Source: Maritalea mediterranea
GTDB taxonomy: Bacteria; Pseudomonadota; Alphaproteobacteria; Rhizobiales; Devosiaceae
Assembly: GCF_021568695.1 (NCBI RefSeq)
Contig: NZ_JAKGTI010000001.1
Coordinates: 806,001-870,000, forward strand
Reading direction: 5' to 3'
Length of the DNA stretch: 64,000 nucleotides
In this document: positions 43,459 through 52,134 of the stretch, one piece after another
How the letters are laid out: every line of letters begins with the position of its first letter
How positions within the stretch are numbered: position 1 is the first letter of the stretch
The notes under the pieces: generated by a model
The model's input: only the letters and a program-made list of their open reading frames with translations
Databases searched by the model: none
What the model was told of the DNA's origin: nothing
Translations under genes and position numbers: made by a program

Positions 43459-44913
43459 ATGTCGATCAAAACGGTTTTAAAGCAGCACGCATTTATCAAT
43501 GGCGAATGGGTTGAGGGCAGCGGTGGCGATCGCTTCGAAATCACCAATCCAGCCACCGGTGAGGTGATCACCAGCATCAGTGATTGCTCTGCACAAGATG
43601 CACAACAGGCGATTGCCGCCGCAAAGGCCGCTTTTAAGCCTTGGGCTGCCAAGACTGCCAAGGAACGCTGCCAGATCATGCGCCGTTGGTTCGACATTGT
43701 GATTGAACATGAACAGGCGCTGGCCGAACTTCTGTCCACTGAGCAAGGCAAGCCACTGGCTGAGGCACTGGGCGAAATCCGATATGGGGCCGCCTATATT
43801 GAATGGTTTGCCGAAGAGGCGCGCCGAGCATATGGCGATATTGTGCCCACCCACAAAGGTGATGCCCGCATTCTGGTGATGAAGCAGCCGGTGGGGGTGG
43901 TGGCGGCCATCACGCCATGGAACTTTCCAAATGCCATGATTTCGCGCAAGGCCGCACCTGCATTGGCCGCTGGGTGCCCGATTGTGATCAAACCGGCAGA
44001 GGACACGCCGCTCTCGGCGCTGGCACTGGCCTATATGGCAGAATTAGCCGGGATCCCCAAAGGGGTCATCAATATTGTCACCACCAGCAAAGCGCAGGAG
44101 GTAGGCGAGGTGCTCACCACCCATGCGGATGTGGCGAAAGTTTCCTTTACCGGCTCTACTGAAGTGGGCCGCATCATTATGCGCAACGGCGCGGACACGA
44201 TTAAAAAGCTTTCGCTGGAACTGGGCGGCAACGCACCCTTTATTGTGTTTGATGACGCGGATGTGGACCGGGCGGTTGACGGCGCGCTGATGTCCAAATA
44301 TCGCAATTCCGGCCAAACCTGCGTTTGCGCCAACCGGCTCTATGTGCAGGCCGGCATTTACGATGAATTTGTTGAAAAATTCAGCGCCAAAGTAGCGGAG
44401 CTGAAGGTCGGTAACGCTTTTGAAGACGACGTGGTGCTCGGTCCGCTGATCAACACCGACGCCGTCGCGAAAGTGGAAGAACTTGTGGGCGACGCCCTCG
44501 ATAAAGGCGCCAGCGCCACCATTGGCGCCAGCAAAAGTGATAAAGGCGAACTATTCTATAACCCGACCATCTTGCGCGATGTCAGCCGTGATGCACGGGT
44601 GCTCCGCGAGGAGATTTTTGGCCCCGTCGCCCCGGTGATCAAATTTGAAGATGAAGCCGATGCCATTGCCCTAGCCAATGATTCCGAATTTGGTCTGGCG
44701 GGCTATTTCTATTCCAAAGATATTGGGCGCGTTTGGCGCGTGGCCGAAGCGCTGGAATGCGGCATTGTGGGCGTCAATGAAGGCGTCACTTCAGCCGTTG
44801 AAGCGCCCTTTGGCGGCATCAAACAATCCGGCTTGGGCCGCGAGGGCTCCCACTATGGTCTCGACGACTATCTTGAGCTAAAATATGTGCTTATGGGTGG
44901 ATTAAGCGAATAG
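43459..44913 (+). CDS. gabD: NAD(P)-dependent succinate-semialdehyde dehydrogenase
   Basis: A 484-residue aldehyde dehydrogenase. Motifs: A-I-T-P-W-N-F-P near 155, the coenzyme loop F-T-G-S-T-E-V-G near 232, catalytic Glu in L-E-L-G-G-N-A near 254, and catalytic Cys in S-G-Q-T-C-V-C-A-N near 288. The G-Q-T-C-V-C-A-N form and overall pattern match GabD-type enzymes, which oxidise succinate semialdehyde to succinate. The frame opens at 43423, but the ATG at 43459 follows AGGGG and matches the family start. pcp lies 8 bases downstream. A PuuB-like oxidoreductase gene nearby suggests a shared role in polyamine/GABA breakdown. Confidence 0.9.
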   Translation: MSIKTVLKQHAFINGEWVEGSGGDRFEITNPATGEVITSISDCSAQDAQQAIAAAKAAFKPWAAKTAKERCQIMRRWFDIVIEHEQALAELLSTEQGKPLAEALGEIRYGAAYIEWFAEEARRAYGDIVPTHKGDARILVMKQPVGVVAAITPWNFPNAMISRKAAPALAAGCPIVIKPAEDTPLSALALAYMAELAGIPKGVINIVTTSKAQEVGEVLTTHADVAKVSFTGSTEVGRIIMRNGADTIKKLSLELGGNAPFIVFDDADVDRAVDGALMSKYRNSGQTCVCANRLYVQAGIYDEFVEKFSAKVAELKVGNAFEDDVVLGPLINTDAVAKVEELVGDALDKGASATIGASKSDKGELFYNPTILRDVSRDARVLREEIFGPVAPVIKFEDEADAIALANDSEFGLAGYFYSKDIGRVWRVAEALECGIVGVNEGVTSAVEAPFGGIKQSGLGREGSHYGLDDYLELKYVLMGGLSE

Positions 44914-44921
44914 GGCATATC

Positions 44922-45572
44922 ATGAAAATATTGCTGACCGGGTTTGAACCATTTGGGGGCGAACAACACAATCCGGCGCAGCAACTGGCGCGGGCGCTTG
45001 ACGGAGAAACCCACGAAAGCGACCGGATTGTCAGCGGTATTTTGCCGGTGGCGCGCTATGGCGCGATCAATGCCATGCAGCAGCTTATTGATGAGCATCA
45101 GCCGCAAATGGTGGTCGCGCTTGGCGTGGCCGCCGGGCGCGAAGGCATTACGCCCGAAAAGGTGGCGATCAATTTTGATGATTATCGCATTGCCGACAAT
45201 CAGGGGAATCAACCTATGGGCGAACCGGTGGTCGAAAACGGACCCAATGCCTACTTCTCCACCCTGCCAATCAATTTGATGGTGAAGGAAATGGCGCATT
45301 TGGTGCCCGCCGGCATCTCATTCAGCGCGGGGACCTTTGTGTGCAATCATTTGATGTATGGCCTAATGCACCATTGCGCCCAACACCGCCCCAGCATGCG
45401 GGCGGGTTTTATCCATGTGCCGCAGGCCACAGAAAATCTCCCCCCGGAAGGGGCCGGTGACCTGCCACATCTGCCTCTGGCGCAGATGATCGAGGCGCTG
45501 GAACGTGCGATATTTGCCGCCGCCGCCCACAAAGGCGACGATCTTAAACGGCACGCTGGCGGCACACATTAA
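44922..45572 (+). CDS. pcp: Pyrrolidone-carboxylate (pyroglutamyl) peptidase I
   Basis: A 216-residue cysteine peptidase, family C15, which removes N-terminal pyroglutamate from peptides. Motifs: T-G-F-E-P-F-G-G near 6-13, G-R-E-G-I-T-P-E-K near 73-82, the nucleophile in G-T-F-V-C-N-H near 140, and the His in G-F-I-H-V-P near 165. It follows gabD by 8 bases, probably in one transcript. The link may be glutamate supply. Confidence 0.92.
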   Translation: MKILLTGFEPFGGEQHNPAQQLARALDGETHESDRIVSGILPVARYGAINAMQQLIDEHQPQMVVALGVAAGREGITPEKVAINFDDYRIADNQGNQPMGEPVVENGPNAYFSTLPINLMVKEMAHLVPAGISFSAGTFVCNHLMYGLMHHCAQHRPSMRAGFIHVPQATENLPPEGAGDLPHLPLAQMIEALERAIFAAAAHKGDDLKRHAGGTH

Positions 45573-45581
45573 AATCAATTC

Positions 45582-46985
45582 CTAGTCCGACAACGCCTCG
45601 AGAACCGCGGCCACCAAAGGTTGCGGCTTGTAGTTCCATCGTGATGGGGTGAGGCCCATGCGCAGCACCACCAATTGCGCCTCTGGACTGATCGCAATAG
45701 ATTGTCCGTCATGGCCCAGCATCCAGATCATATCCTTTGGTAGATCATAGCCGGCGTCCGGGTTGAGTTGATTTGGGGTGTCCCCGCGCGGTCCATGCAG
45801 CCAGAGCTGACCCTGGCCATATTCATTTTCTCCCCAAGGTGTGACCGATTTCGGGGTTGGTGAGACCATGAAGTCAAAAAATCTTTCAGGGATAATTTCA
45901 TTTCCCAGCCATTTGCCGCGCGCTGCCAGCAACTGACCAAAGCGTGCCCAATCATGCGCGGTGGCGTAAAGATAGGACGACCCCATAAAGGTGCCACTGG
46001 CATCTGTTTCAAACACAGCACTGCGCATATTCAAGGGGCCGAACAAGGCGCGATCCGGCCAAAACAGGGAGTTGGTGCCCAGCTGATTTTGCCAAATCCG
46101 TGATAAGATGACACTGGTGCCTGAGGAATATTCAAACTCGCCATTGCCAAGTCCGTCCTGCAATTCCTTACCAGACGCAAATTTGGCCGCGTCGCCGGTT
46201 AAATACAGCATACGCGTCACATCTGACACATCTCCATAATCCTCGTTCCAAGCCAGGCCGCTCTCCATCGCCATCAGCATTTTCAGGCTGATATTGGCAC
46301 GCGGATCATTGTGCCAAGCGGGCAATAAGTCGGCGCTGTTCAGGGTGAAATCCTCGGTTAACAGACCACCAATGAGCGCAGCATTGACGGTTTTGGTCAT
46401 TGACCAGCCCACCAACGGCGTTTGGGCGTCAAATCCTTTGCCATACCGTTCTGCAACGATGCGCCCTTTGTGGACCACCACAACGGCGCGCATCTTTGGG
46501 CCAACCAAGGTCGGATTATCTAGAATAATTTGAAGTGCTGCATTGTCTGACTGAATGACCTTATCGCCCATCGGCCAGATTGCATTTTCGTCATAGTTTT
46601 GAAAGTCGGGCCGTTTCAGGGTGATATCCGCCAGCCGGGTTTTGTCCCCCGAAGGAAGGGACGCACAGCCCAATCCTGCGCGATAAACCGCTTGGCCCGG
46701 CGCAAAAATGCCCAGCAGCCTGGCGGTGACCTGCTGTCGGTCTCGATCAACGTCAATTTGAACATATTTGAGCAACGGATGTCCGGGGGCCTGAACGTCT
46801 TCGCGCAGAACCTGTTGGGGGTCGCGGTCTGCCACAAACACGTTGGAACAAACGATTTTCGCGGCGTAGTTTGTTCCAACACGCAGCAAGTCGGGTGGCG
46901 CGACAAGTAAGAAACCAATCGCCCCCACCACGATAATTACAATCGCTGCGATGACCCATTTAAGGGCAGACTTCACACGCTGCAT
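45582..46985 (-). CDS. Membrane-anchored serine hydrolase, class C beta-lactamase fold
   Basis: A protein of about 467 residues. An N-terminal membrane helix at about 7-30 would anchor a periplasmic domain. The S-x-x-K nucleophile motif is S-M-T-K near residue 215, a Y-S-S in F-E-Y-S-S-G-T near 305 takes the Y-x-N position, and H-D-G near 440 takes the K-T-G position. This is the esterase / D-aminopeptidase-like group, not a proven beta-lactamase. The ATG at 46985 has TGGGAGGGA upstream; the longer frame to 47141 overlaps the next gene and is rejected. Substrate unknown. Confidence 0.83.
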   Translation of the reverse strand: MQRVKSALKWVIAAIVIIVVGAIGFLLVAPPDLLRVGTNYAAKIVCSNVFVADRDPQQVLREDVQAPGHPLLKYVQIDVDRDRQQVTARLLGIFAPGQAVYRAGLGCASLPSGDKTRLADITLKRPDFQNYDENAIWPMGDKVIQSDNAALQIILDNPTLVGPKMRAVVVVHKGRIVAERYGKGFDAQTPLVGWSMTKTVNAALIGGLLTEDFTLNSADLLPAWHNDPRANISLKMLMAMESGLAWNEDYGDVSDVTRMLYLTGDAAKFASGKELQDGLGNGEFEYSSGTSVILSRIWQNQLGTNSLFWPDRALFGPLNMRSAVFETDASGTFMGSSYLYATAHDWARFGQLLAARGKWLGNEIIPERFFDFMVSPTPKSVTPWGENEYGQGQLWLHGPRGDTPNQLNPDAGYDLPKDMIWMLGHDGQSIAISPEAQLVVLRMGLTPSRWNYKPQPLVAAVLEALSD

Positions 46986-47053
46986 ATAAATCCCTCCCAG
47001 AATTTTTTGGCCATTGAAGGTGGTTTTGTTCCCGAAAGCAAGGTCAAGGTGAC

Positions 47054-48334
47054 TTATGCTCGCTCTTCCCGCCAATCCTGTAACTGCATGCCCCAATAGG
47101 CGATTTGCGTCGCTGCCCGGCCAAGCATGCCGCCACCCCACCGGGCCTTGAAAGGGGCGAATAGCTTATAGCGATCCGAGTGTCCGGCTACGGCTTCTGC
47201 TACAAGCTTGCCTATGGTTGCCGTGGTGTTCAGCCCATGACCACCGGTTGCAGTGGCGGTCCAGATTCCGGGCTCTAGCTCGCGCAACAGCGGCATTTTA
47301 TGCACGCAATAGCCCATCAGACCCGACCAGGCATAATCGATTTCAAGGGTATCTAATTGTGGATAAATGCGCGTGATGTCATTTTTGAGCATATTGGCCA
47401 GCTTTTTGGGTTCTGATTTTTGCGTCGTGATGCGCCCGCCCCACAAAAGCCGTTTGCCTTCATCCACCAGTCGATAATAATCCCCCGCACGGCGGGTATC
47501 GGAAATCGCGCCGCGATAAAGAATAGCCTCAGCCAGCAGGTTTTCCATCGGTTTGGACGTGACCACATAGGTGGCCACCGGCAGCACGGCCCCTTCGATC
47601 CGGGGATAAAGATTATGCAAATAGGCGGAGCCGCACAAAATCACCTGGGCGCAATGAACGCGCATGCCTTGTTTTGTGGTCAGCTCAAATCCTGCTTGCA
47701 TTTTTTGCAGATCGACCGCTGGACTATGGGTAAAGATCTGCGCACCCTGGGCACGGGCATCGTCCGCTAGCCCAAGCACATAGTTAAGCGGATGGATATG
47801 AATGGCGCTGCCATCTTCAAGCCCTTGATAGTATGTATCAGACCTAAGCAATGTCCGCACTTCCGCCGTGCTGCGGGCTTCATATTGCGCGCCATATTCA
47901 GCGTTCATCTGCGCGGCATGGCGCAGCATGGCGTCGCCCACATCATGGCGCACCACTGCCATCCAGTTTTGACCCATGGGGACCTGCGGCGTCGCAAATC
48001 CCGCCATGCGGTCCTTCACATATTGTGTGCCTTCCTGCGACACGCGGAACAATTGTTTGGCGTGGTCTTTACCCAGCTTTTTCTCGAGCGCCGGCATACC
48101 TTCTGCAAACCCATCCGACACAAAGCCGCCATTGCGACCTGAAGCGCCCCAGCCCACCTCCTCGGCTTCCAGCACGCAGACTGATCTGCCAGCCACAGCC
48201 AACTCACGTGCAGCTGTCAGACCTGCCAGGCCAGCGCCGACAATGCAGACATCAGCTTCGATATGTTCGGCAAGGGCAGAGAAGGGCGCAATCTCTATGC
48301 GCGTGTCATTGTAATAGCTGTCGATATAAGTCAT
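47054..48334 (-). CDS. FAD-dependent amine oxidoreductase, DAO family (PuuB-like)
   Basis: A 426-residue flavoprotein. The FAD site G-A-G-L-A-G is at 33-38, with V-L-E-A-E-E after strand 2, G-W-G-A-S-G-R-N-G-G at about 62-71 and the C-terminal G-G-H-G-L-N-T-T near 370. These match gamma-glutamylputrescine oxidoreductase-type enzymes. It would oxidise a secondary or primary amine to an aldehyde plus peroxide. Together with the nearby gabD it would fit putrescine-to-succinate breakdown; the other puu genes are absent from the window. The serine hydrolase gene follows after 68 bases. Confidence 0.85.
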   Translation of the reverse strand: MTYIDSYYNDTRIEIAPFSALAEHIEADVCIVGAGLAGLTAARELAVAGRSVCVLEAEEVGWGASGRNGGFVSDGFAEGMPALEKKLGKDHAKQLFRVSQEGTQYVKDRMAGFATPQVPMGQNWMAVVRHDVGDAMLRHAAQMNAEYGAQYEARSTAEVRTLLRSDTYYQGLEDGSAIHIHPLNYVLGLADDARAQGAQIFTHSPAVDLQKMQAGFELTTKQGMRVHCAQVILCGSAYLHNLYPRIEGAVLPVATYVVTSKPMENLLAEAILYRGAISDTRRAGDYYRLVDEGKRLLWGGRITTQKSEPKKLANMLKNDITRIYPQLDTLEIDYAWSGLMGYCVHKMPLLRELEPGIWTATATGGHGLNTTATIGKLVAEAVAGHSDRYKLFAPFKARWGGGMLGRAATQIAYWGMQLQDWREERA

Positions 48335-48370
48335 CAGAGTCTCAAAACAAAAAAAGGTTGGACCAATAGT

Positions 48371-49066
48371 CTAACTCGTTTCCACCTGATCGGGAAGTTG
48401 CCAATTGATGGGCTGACTCCCCTGATCAGCCAAAAACGCATTGGCTTTGGAAAAATGCCCACAGCCCAAAAAACCGCGATGCGCGGAGAGGGGCGAGGGG
48501 TGCGGGGCTTTCAGCACCAAATGTCGATTGCGATCGATAAAGCTGGCTTTTTTCTGGGCATAGCTGCCCCACAGCATAAAGACGCTCGGTTTGTCCTGCT
48601 CATTCACCTGCCGGATCACCGCGTCGGTAAATTGCTCCCAGCCTTTGCCTTGATGGGCGCCAGCTTGGCCCTGTTCCACAGTTAGCACACTGTTGAGCAG
48701 CAATACGCCCTGTTTGGCCCAGTCTTCTAAAAAACCATGCCGTGCCGGCGCGATGCCCAGATCGCGCTCGATTTCTTTGTAGATATTGATGAGGGACGGG
48801 GGAATCCGCACGCCGGGGCGCACGCTAAAGCTCAACCCATGCGCCTGCCCGGGACCGTGATAGGGGTCCTGTCCCAAAATCACGACTTTGACATTGTCGA
48901 GCGGGGTCAGATCAAGGGCGCGGAAATAGTTCGACCCGGCCGGAAAAATCACAGCGTTCTGCGCTTTGCGGTCCAGCAGAAACTGCTTCAATTGCTGCAT
49001 ATATGAACTGGTAAATTCATCCGCCAGCGCCGCTTTCCAGCTCTCTTCCAATTGAATGTCGGCCAT
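48371..49066 (-). CDS. ung: Uracil-DNA glycosylase, family 1
   Basis: A 231-residue repair enzyme that removes uracil from DNA. The water-activating motif G-Q-D-P-Y-H-G is near residue 64-70, and the leucine-loop motif H-P-S-P-L-S near 191. [11 protein letters not shown] near 120 and V-F-M-L-W-G-S near 163 are also conserved. The ATG follows GAGGGAAATC. The amine oxidoreductase gene lies 36 bases downstream on the same strand. Confidence 0.95.
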   Translation of the reverse strand: MADIQLEESWKAALADEFTSSYMQQLKQFLLDRKAQNAVIFPAGSNYFRALDLTPLDNVKVVILGQDPYHGPGQAHGLSFSVRPGVRIPPSLINIYKEIERDLGIAPARHGFLEDWAKQGVLLLNSVLTVEQGQAGAHQGKGWEQFTDAVIRQVNEQDKPSVFMLWGSYAQKKASFIDRNRHLVLKAPHPSPLSAHRGFLGCGHFSKANAFLADQGSQPINWQLPDQVETS

Positions 49067-49286
49067 GATTTCCCTCGCACTTTTTACTCAAGTGCAGACT
49101 AAGGATTTTTCAACCAACAGCAAGATGGCCGACGCGCCTACCATACCGAATCATCGGTTTGGCCAACTTCAGTTCGAAAGCTTTGTTCAAAGCTCTGGGA
49201 GTCGCGGGTAATATCTCCGAGTACCTCAGTTTAGAAGGAATTTTTGCGCAATGAACAATGGTCGCCCGCAATTAGGATAGGATGAA

Positions 49287-49598
49287 CTAGGTGAAATAAC
49301 AGGGACCAGGCTTAAACGCGCGAAACGGGTCAGCAAGTGTACGCAAATCGTCTACTATTATTATACATTCGTCTTCTTCTTTTTTCGCTGGGACATCATT
49401 AATTTTGTCCAATTGGCATTGCTGTAATTTTACGCCGTCACGAATATCAAGATCACCAGACCGACCTAGGAAGCAGAAGACATCGAAAAAGCACACGCCG
49501 TCGTTAGTTGGCTGGTATTCTGGGCTAGGGCATGACGCCAAGGCACCAGTAGTGCCAAACATTGCAAAAAATGCCACAGGCAATATGAATTTTTTCAT
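49287..49598 (-). CDS. Small secreted cysteine-rich protein, unrecognised
   Basis: A 103-residue protein I do not recognise. A clear signal peptide (K-K-F-I-L-P-V-A-F-F-A, cleavage near A-L-A) leaves a mature part of about 82 residues with six cysteines: S-C-P, V-C-F, F-C-F, Q-C-Q, E-C-I and P-C-Y. These may form three disulfides in the periplasm or outside. A charged linker (P-A-K-K-E-E-D-E) lies in the middle. The gene and its flanks are more AT-rich than the neighbours, which may point to recent gain. It is a single gene between ung and tRNA-Thr. Confidence 0.6.
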   Translation of the reverse strand: MKKFILPVAFFAMFGTTGALASCPSPEYQPTNDGVCFFDVFCFLGRSGDLDIRDGVKLQQCQLDKINDVPAKKEEDECIIIVDDLRTLADPFRAFKPGPCYFT

Positions 49599-49755
49599 CT
49601 CATTTCTCGCTTAACGATTTGTTAATCAATTGTGTGGTCGGAACGATCGCACGGATTTAACATCAGTGGCAACGAAAAAACGAATTTACCTACACATATA
49701 AAGCGACCGCAATATGTTGTTGGGGGCGACGGCCAGCGATACTTTAAAGAGAAAA

Positions 49756-49830
49756 TGGTGCTGCCGGAGAGAATTGAACTCTCGGCCTCTCCCTTACCAA
49801 GGGAGTGCTCTACCCCTGAGCTACGGCAGC
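49756..49830 (-). tRNA. tRNA-Thr (GGT)
   Basis: A complete cloverleaf of 75 bases on the minus strand including an encoded CCA. The 7-bp acceptor pairs GCTGCCG with CGGCAGC, discriminator A. The anticodon loop TTGGTAA between CTCCC and GGGAG gives anticodon GGT. The T arm contains TTCAATT. The position is next to the murA operon. Confidence 0.95.
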
Positions 49831-50012
49831 ATTGTTGCGATCAAATGGTGATCTTACGTGGTGCGAACATTTTCGCAGCAAGCGCCGAGGTTACTGCCAC
49901 AATGATTTCAACAACGCAAGGGGAAAACTGGACGAGAGCGCAAAAAACATGCAAGAAACGGATCGAACAAGGATGAGCCCGTTTTTCACCTAACAATGTG
50001 AAGTTTGAAGTG

Positions 50013-50198
50013 ATGACATCTCAAAACCAAAAATCCAAGGAAGAGCAGCGCAAGGAACGGCTGGCCGCACAGTTGCGCGCCAATTTACGCCGCCGCAAAA
50101 GTCAGTCTAAAGCCCGTGTGGAAACCCCGACGGGACTGGCGGAACGCCCAAAAGGCAAACCAAGTGCCTTTGAAAAAATGAAAGAAAATAAAGATTAA
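50013..50198 (+). CDS. Small basic hypothetical protein upstream of murA
   Basis: A 61-residue, highly charged protein: K-S-K-E-E-Q-R-K-E-R-L-A-A-Q-L-R-A-N-L-R-R-R-K near 6-29, then a Pro/Gly-rich stretch and a K-M-K-E-N-K-D end. I recall similar short Lys/Arg-rich frames just before murA in other alphaproteobacteria, which supports it as a real gene. The ATG at 50013 is chosen over 49998 because it matches those relatives. Function unknown. Confidence 0.65.
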   Translation: MTSQNQKSKEEQRKERLAAQLRANLRRRKSQSKARVETPTGLAERPKGKPSAFEKMKENKD

Positions 50199-50303
50199 GT
50201 GCGCTTTTGCTTCATCGCGTGCTACCTTTTGGCCGCATTTTTGGGCATAAGGTGCGCGAAACTAGTCTAAGACCGCTGTCGGGTCAGTTAAGAAGGAAAT
50301 AAT

Positions 50304-51596
50304 ATGGATCGTATTCGATTGGTTGGTGGCAACGAACTCAATGGCGAATTGCCCATTTCAGGTGCAAAAAATGCCGCATTGCCACTTATGATCGCATCTT
50401 TGCTGACCAAAGATCCCTTGATACTCAATAATGTCCCCCGTTTGGCCGATGTGAAGCAGCTCGAGCGCATCCTAGAGAATCATGGTGTCGACATTTCCGT
50501 GCAAGGCCGTCGCCGCGGCGATGATGACATGCAGGGCCAGCGTATCACCTTCACTGCCCATGATATTGTCGATACATGCGCGCCTTATGAGCTGGTCTCC
50601 ACCATGCGGGCCAGTTTTTGGGTCATCGGTCCGCTTCTGGCGCGGATGGGCGAAGCCCGGGTTTCCATGCCCGGCGGTTGCGCCATTGGCACACGGCCGG
50701 TGGATTTCTACATCGACGGGTTGCAGCAACTGGGCGCAGAGATTGAAATTGACGGCGGCTATGTGAATGCCAAAGCCCCCGGCGGCCGCTTGAAAGGCGG
50801 CAAAGTTGTGCTGCCGCGTATCTCTGTGGGGGCAACCCATGTGATCATGATGGCGGCCACATTGGCAGAGGGCACATCCGTGATCGAAAATGCGGCGATG
50901 GAACCTGAAGTCACCAATCTTGCCGAATGCTTGATCGCCATGGGCGCCAAAATTGAAGGGGTCGGCACCCGCACCTTGACCATTCAAGGCGTGGAGGCCC
51001 TGCATGGTGCTGAAGTGGACGTGATCCCCGACCGGATTGAAACGGGCACCTATGCCATGGCTGTCGCGATGACAGGTGGCAATGTGCTCTTGAAAGGCGC
51101 CAACCCCGAACATTTGCGTGCGGCGCTAGATGTGCTGAAGCAAACCGGTGCAGACGTGATCGAAGAAGAAGAGGGCGTGCGCATCGTTAAGAATGGCAGC
51201 GCGGTCAAACCGATCAATGTGGATGTGTCCGAATATCCGGGCTTCCCCACCGATCTGCAGGCGCAATATATGGCATTGATGAGTCGGGCCGACGGCAAAT
51301 CCACCATCCGCGAAACCATTTTTGAAAACCGCTTTATGCATGTCAGCGAATTGGCGCGACTTGGCGCCCATATTGATGTGGAGGGTCAAGCGGCCGAAGT
51401 GACCGGGGTGAAAAATCTCAAAGGCGCTCAAGTGATGGCGACGGATCTGCGGGCCTCCGTGTCTCTGGTGATTGCCGGTTTGGCCGCCGAAGGCGAAACC
51501 ATCGTCAACCGCATCTATCATCTGGATCGTGGTTTCGAGCGGCTCGAGGACAAATTGAGTCGCTGTGGCGCAAAAATCGAGCGCGTGACCGGATGA
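50304..51596 (+). CDS. murA: UDP-N-acetylglucosamine 1-carboxyvinyltransferase
   Basis: A 430-residue enzyme that transfers enolpyruvate from PEP to UDP-GlcNAc, the first committed step of peptidoglycan synthesis. K-N-A-A-L-P is near residue 22, and the reactive Cys (target of fosfomycin) is in G-G-C-A-I-G-T-R near 125, so Cys rather than the resistant Asp form. D-R-I-E-T-G-T-Y near 243 and Y-P-G-F-P-T-D-L-Q near 313 are conserved. AAGGAAATAAT precedes the ATG. It leads the conserved run DUF2948 - hisD - UPF0262 - infA - maf - yacG. Confidence 0.96.
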   Translation: MDRIRLVGGNELNGELPISGAKNAALPLMIASLLTKDPLILNNVPRLADVKQLERILENHGVDISVQGRRRGDDDMQGQRITFTAHDIVDTCAPYELVSTMRASFWVIGPLLARMGEARVSMPGGCAIGTRPVDFYIDGLQQLGAEIEIDGGYVNAKAPGGRLKGGKVVLPRISVGATHVIMMAATLAEGTSVIENAAMEPEVTNLAECLIAMGAKIEGVGTRTLTIQGVEALHGAEVDVIPDRIETGTYAMAVAMTGGNVLLKGANPEHLRAALDVLKQTGADVIEEEEGVRIVKNGSAVKPINVDVSEYPGFPTDLQAQYMALMSRADGKSTIRETIFENRFMHVSELARLGAHIDVEGQAAEVTGVKNLKGAQVMATDLRASVSLVIAGLAAEGETIVNRIYHLDRGFERLEDKLSRCGAKIERVTG

Positions 51597-51694
51597 ACAT
51601 CAACGCCAACCACGAATAATTGAAGCAATGCCATTGTGAACTTGCGCCACAAACACTAGGTATGACCCACGGCTTGATAATGCAGGAAAACAAA

Positions 51695-52126
51695 ATGGCT
51701 GATCTGAAATTGCTCGCGCTCGACCAAGAAGATTTGGATGTGATCTCTGCCTACACGCAGGATGCGATCATTAAAGTGGCAGATATGGGCTATGTGCCCG
51801 GCGACAAGCGCTTTGCCTTTCTGATGAATCGTTTCGCCTGGGAAAAAGGCGATAAATCGAAAAAAGGTGAGCGAAGACGCAGCGCGCTTCATTTCGACAA
51901 TGTCTTGTCTGCAAAATCTGCTGGCTTTGACGTCAACGCGAAGGATGGCGTGTTAGAGTTGCTGACCATCCGTTTTGAAGAAACAGATGCGCCTTCGGGC
52001 ACCATTACATTGAACTTTGCCGGCGGTGGCTCCGTAGCGCTTGAAGTGGAATGTCTTGAAGCCCGTTTGGCTGATCTGGGTGCGGCATGGCGTGCCAAGG
52101 CCAAGCCCGCACACGAAATCGAATAG
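51695..52126 (+). CDS. DUF2948 family protein
   Basis: A 143-residue acidic protein. Pattern: L-A-L-D-Q-E-D-L-D-V-I-S near 6-17, F-A-F-L-M-N-R-F-A-W-E near 42-52, R-R-R-S-A-L-H-F near 63 and L-E-C-x-E-A-R-L-x-D-L-G-like ending. That fits DUF2948, which sits between murA and hisD in many alphaproteobacteria. The function is unknown. The ATG at 51695 follows AGGAAAA; upstream in-frame ATGs are rejected. hisD starts 8 bases downstream. Confidence 0.85.
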   Translation: MADLKLLALDQEDLDVISAYTQDAIIKVADMGYVPGDKRFAFLMNRFAWEKGDKSKKGERRRSALHFDNVLSAKSAGFDVNAKDGVLELLTIRFEETDAPSGTITLNFAGGGSVALEVECLEARLADLGAAWRAKAKPAHEIE

Positions 52127-52134
52127 GAAGTTTT

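Noticed and set aside
46986-47141. Longer N-terminus of the serine hydrolase overlapping the amine oxidoreductase gene
   Set aside because: The ATG at 46985 has a strong ribosome binding site and begins just before the membrane helix; the extension overlaps another gene's coding end.
49831-50012. A short gene between tRNA-Thr and the small basic frame
   Set aside because: The plus-strand frame from 49632 runs through the tRNA antisense and has no coding pattern or start signal.
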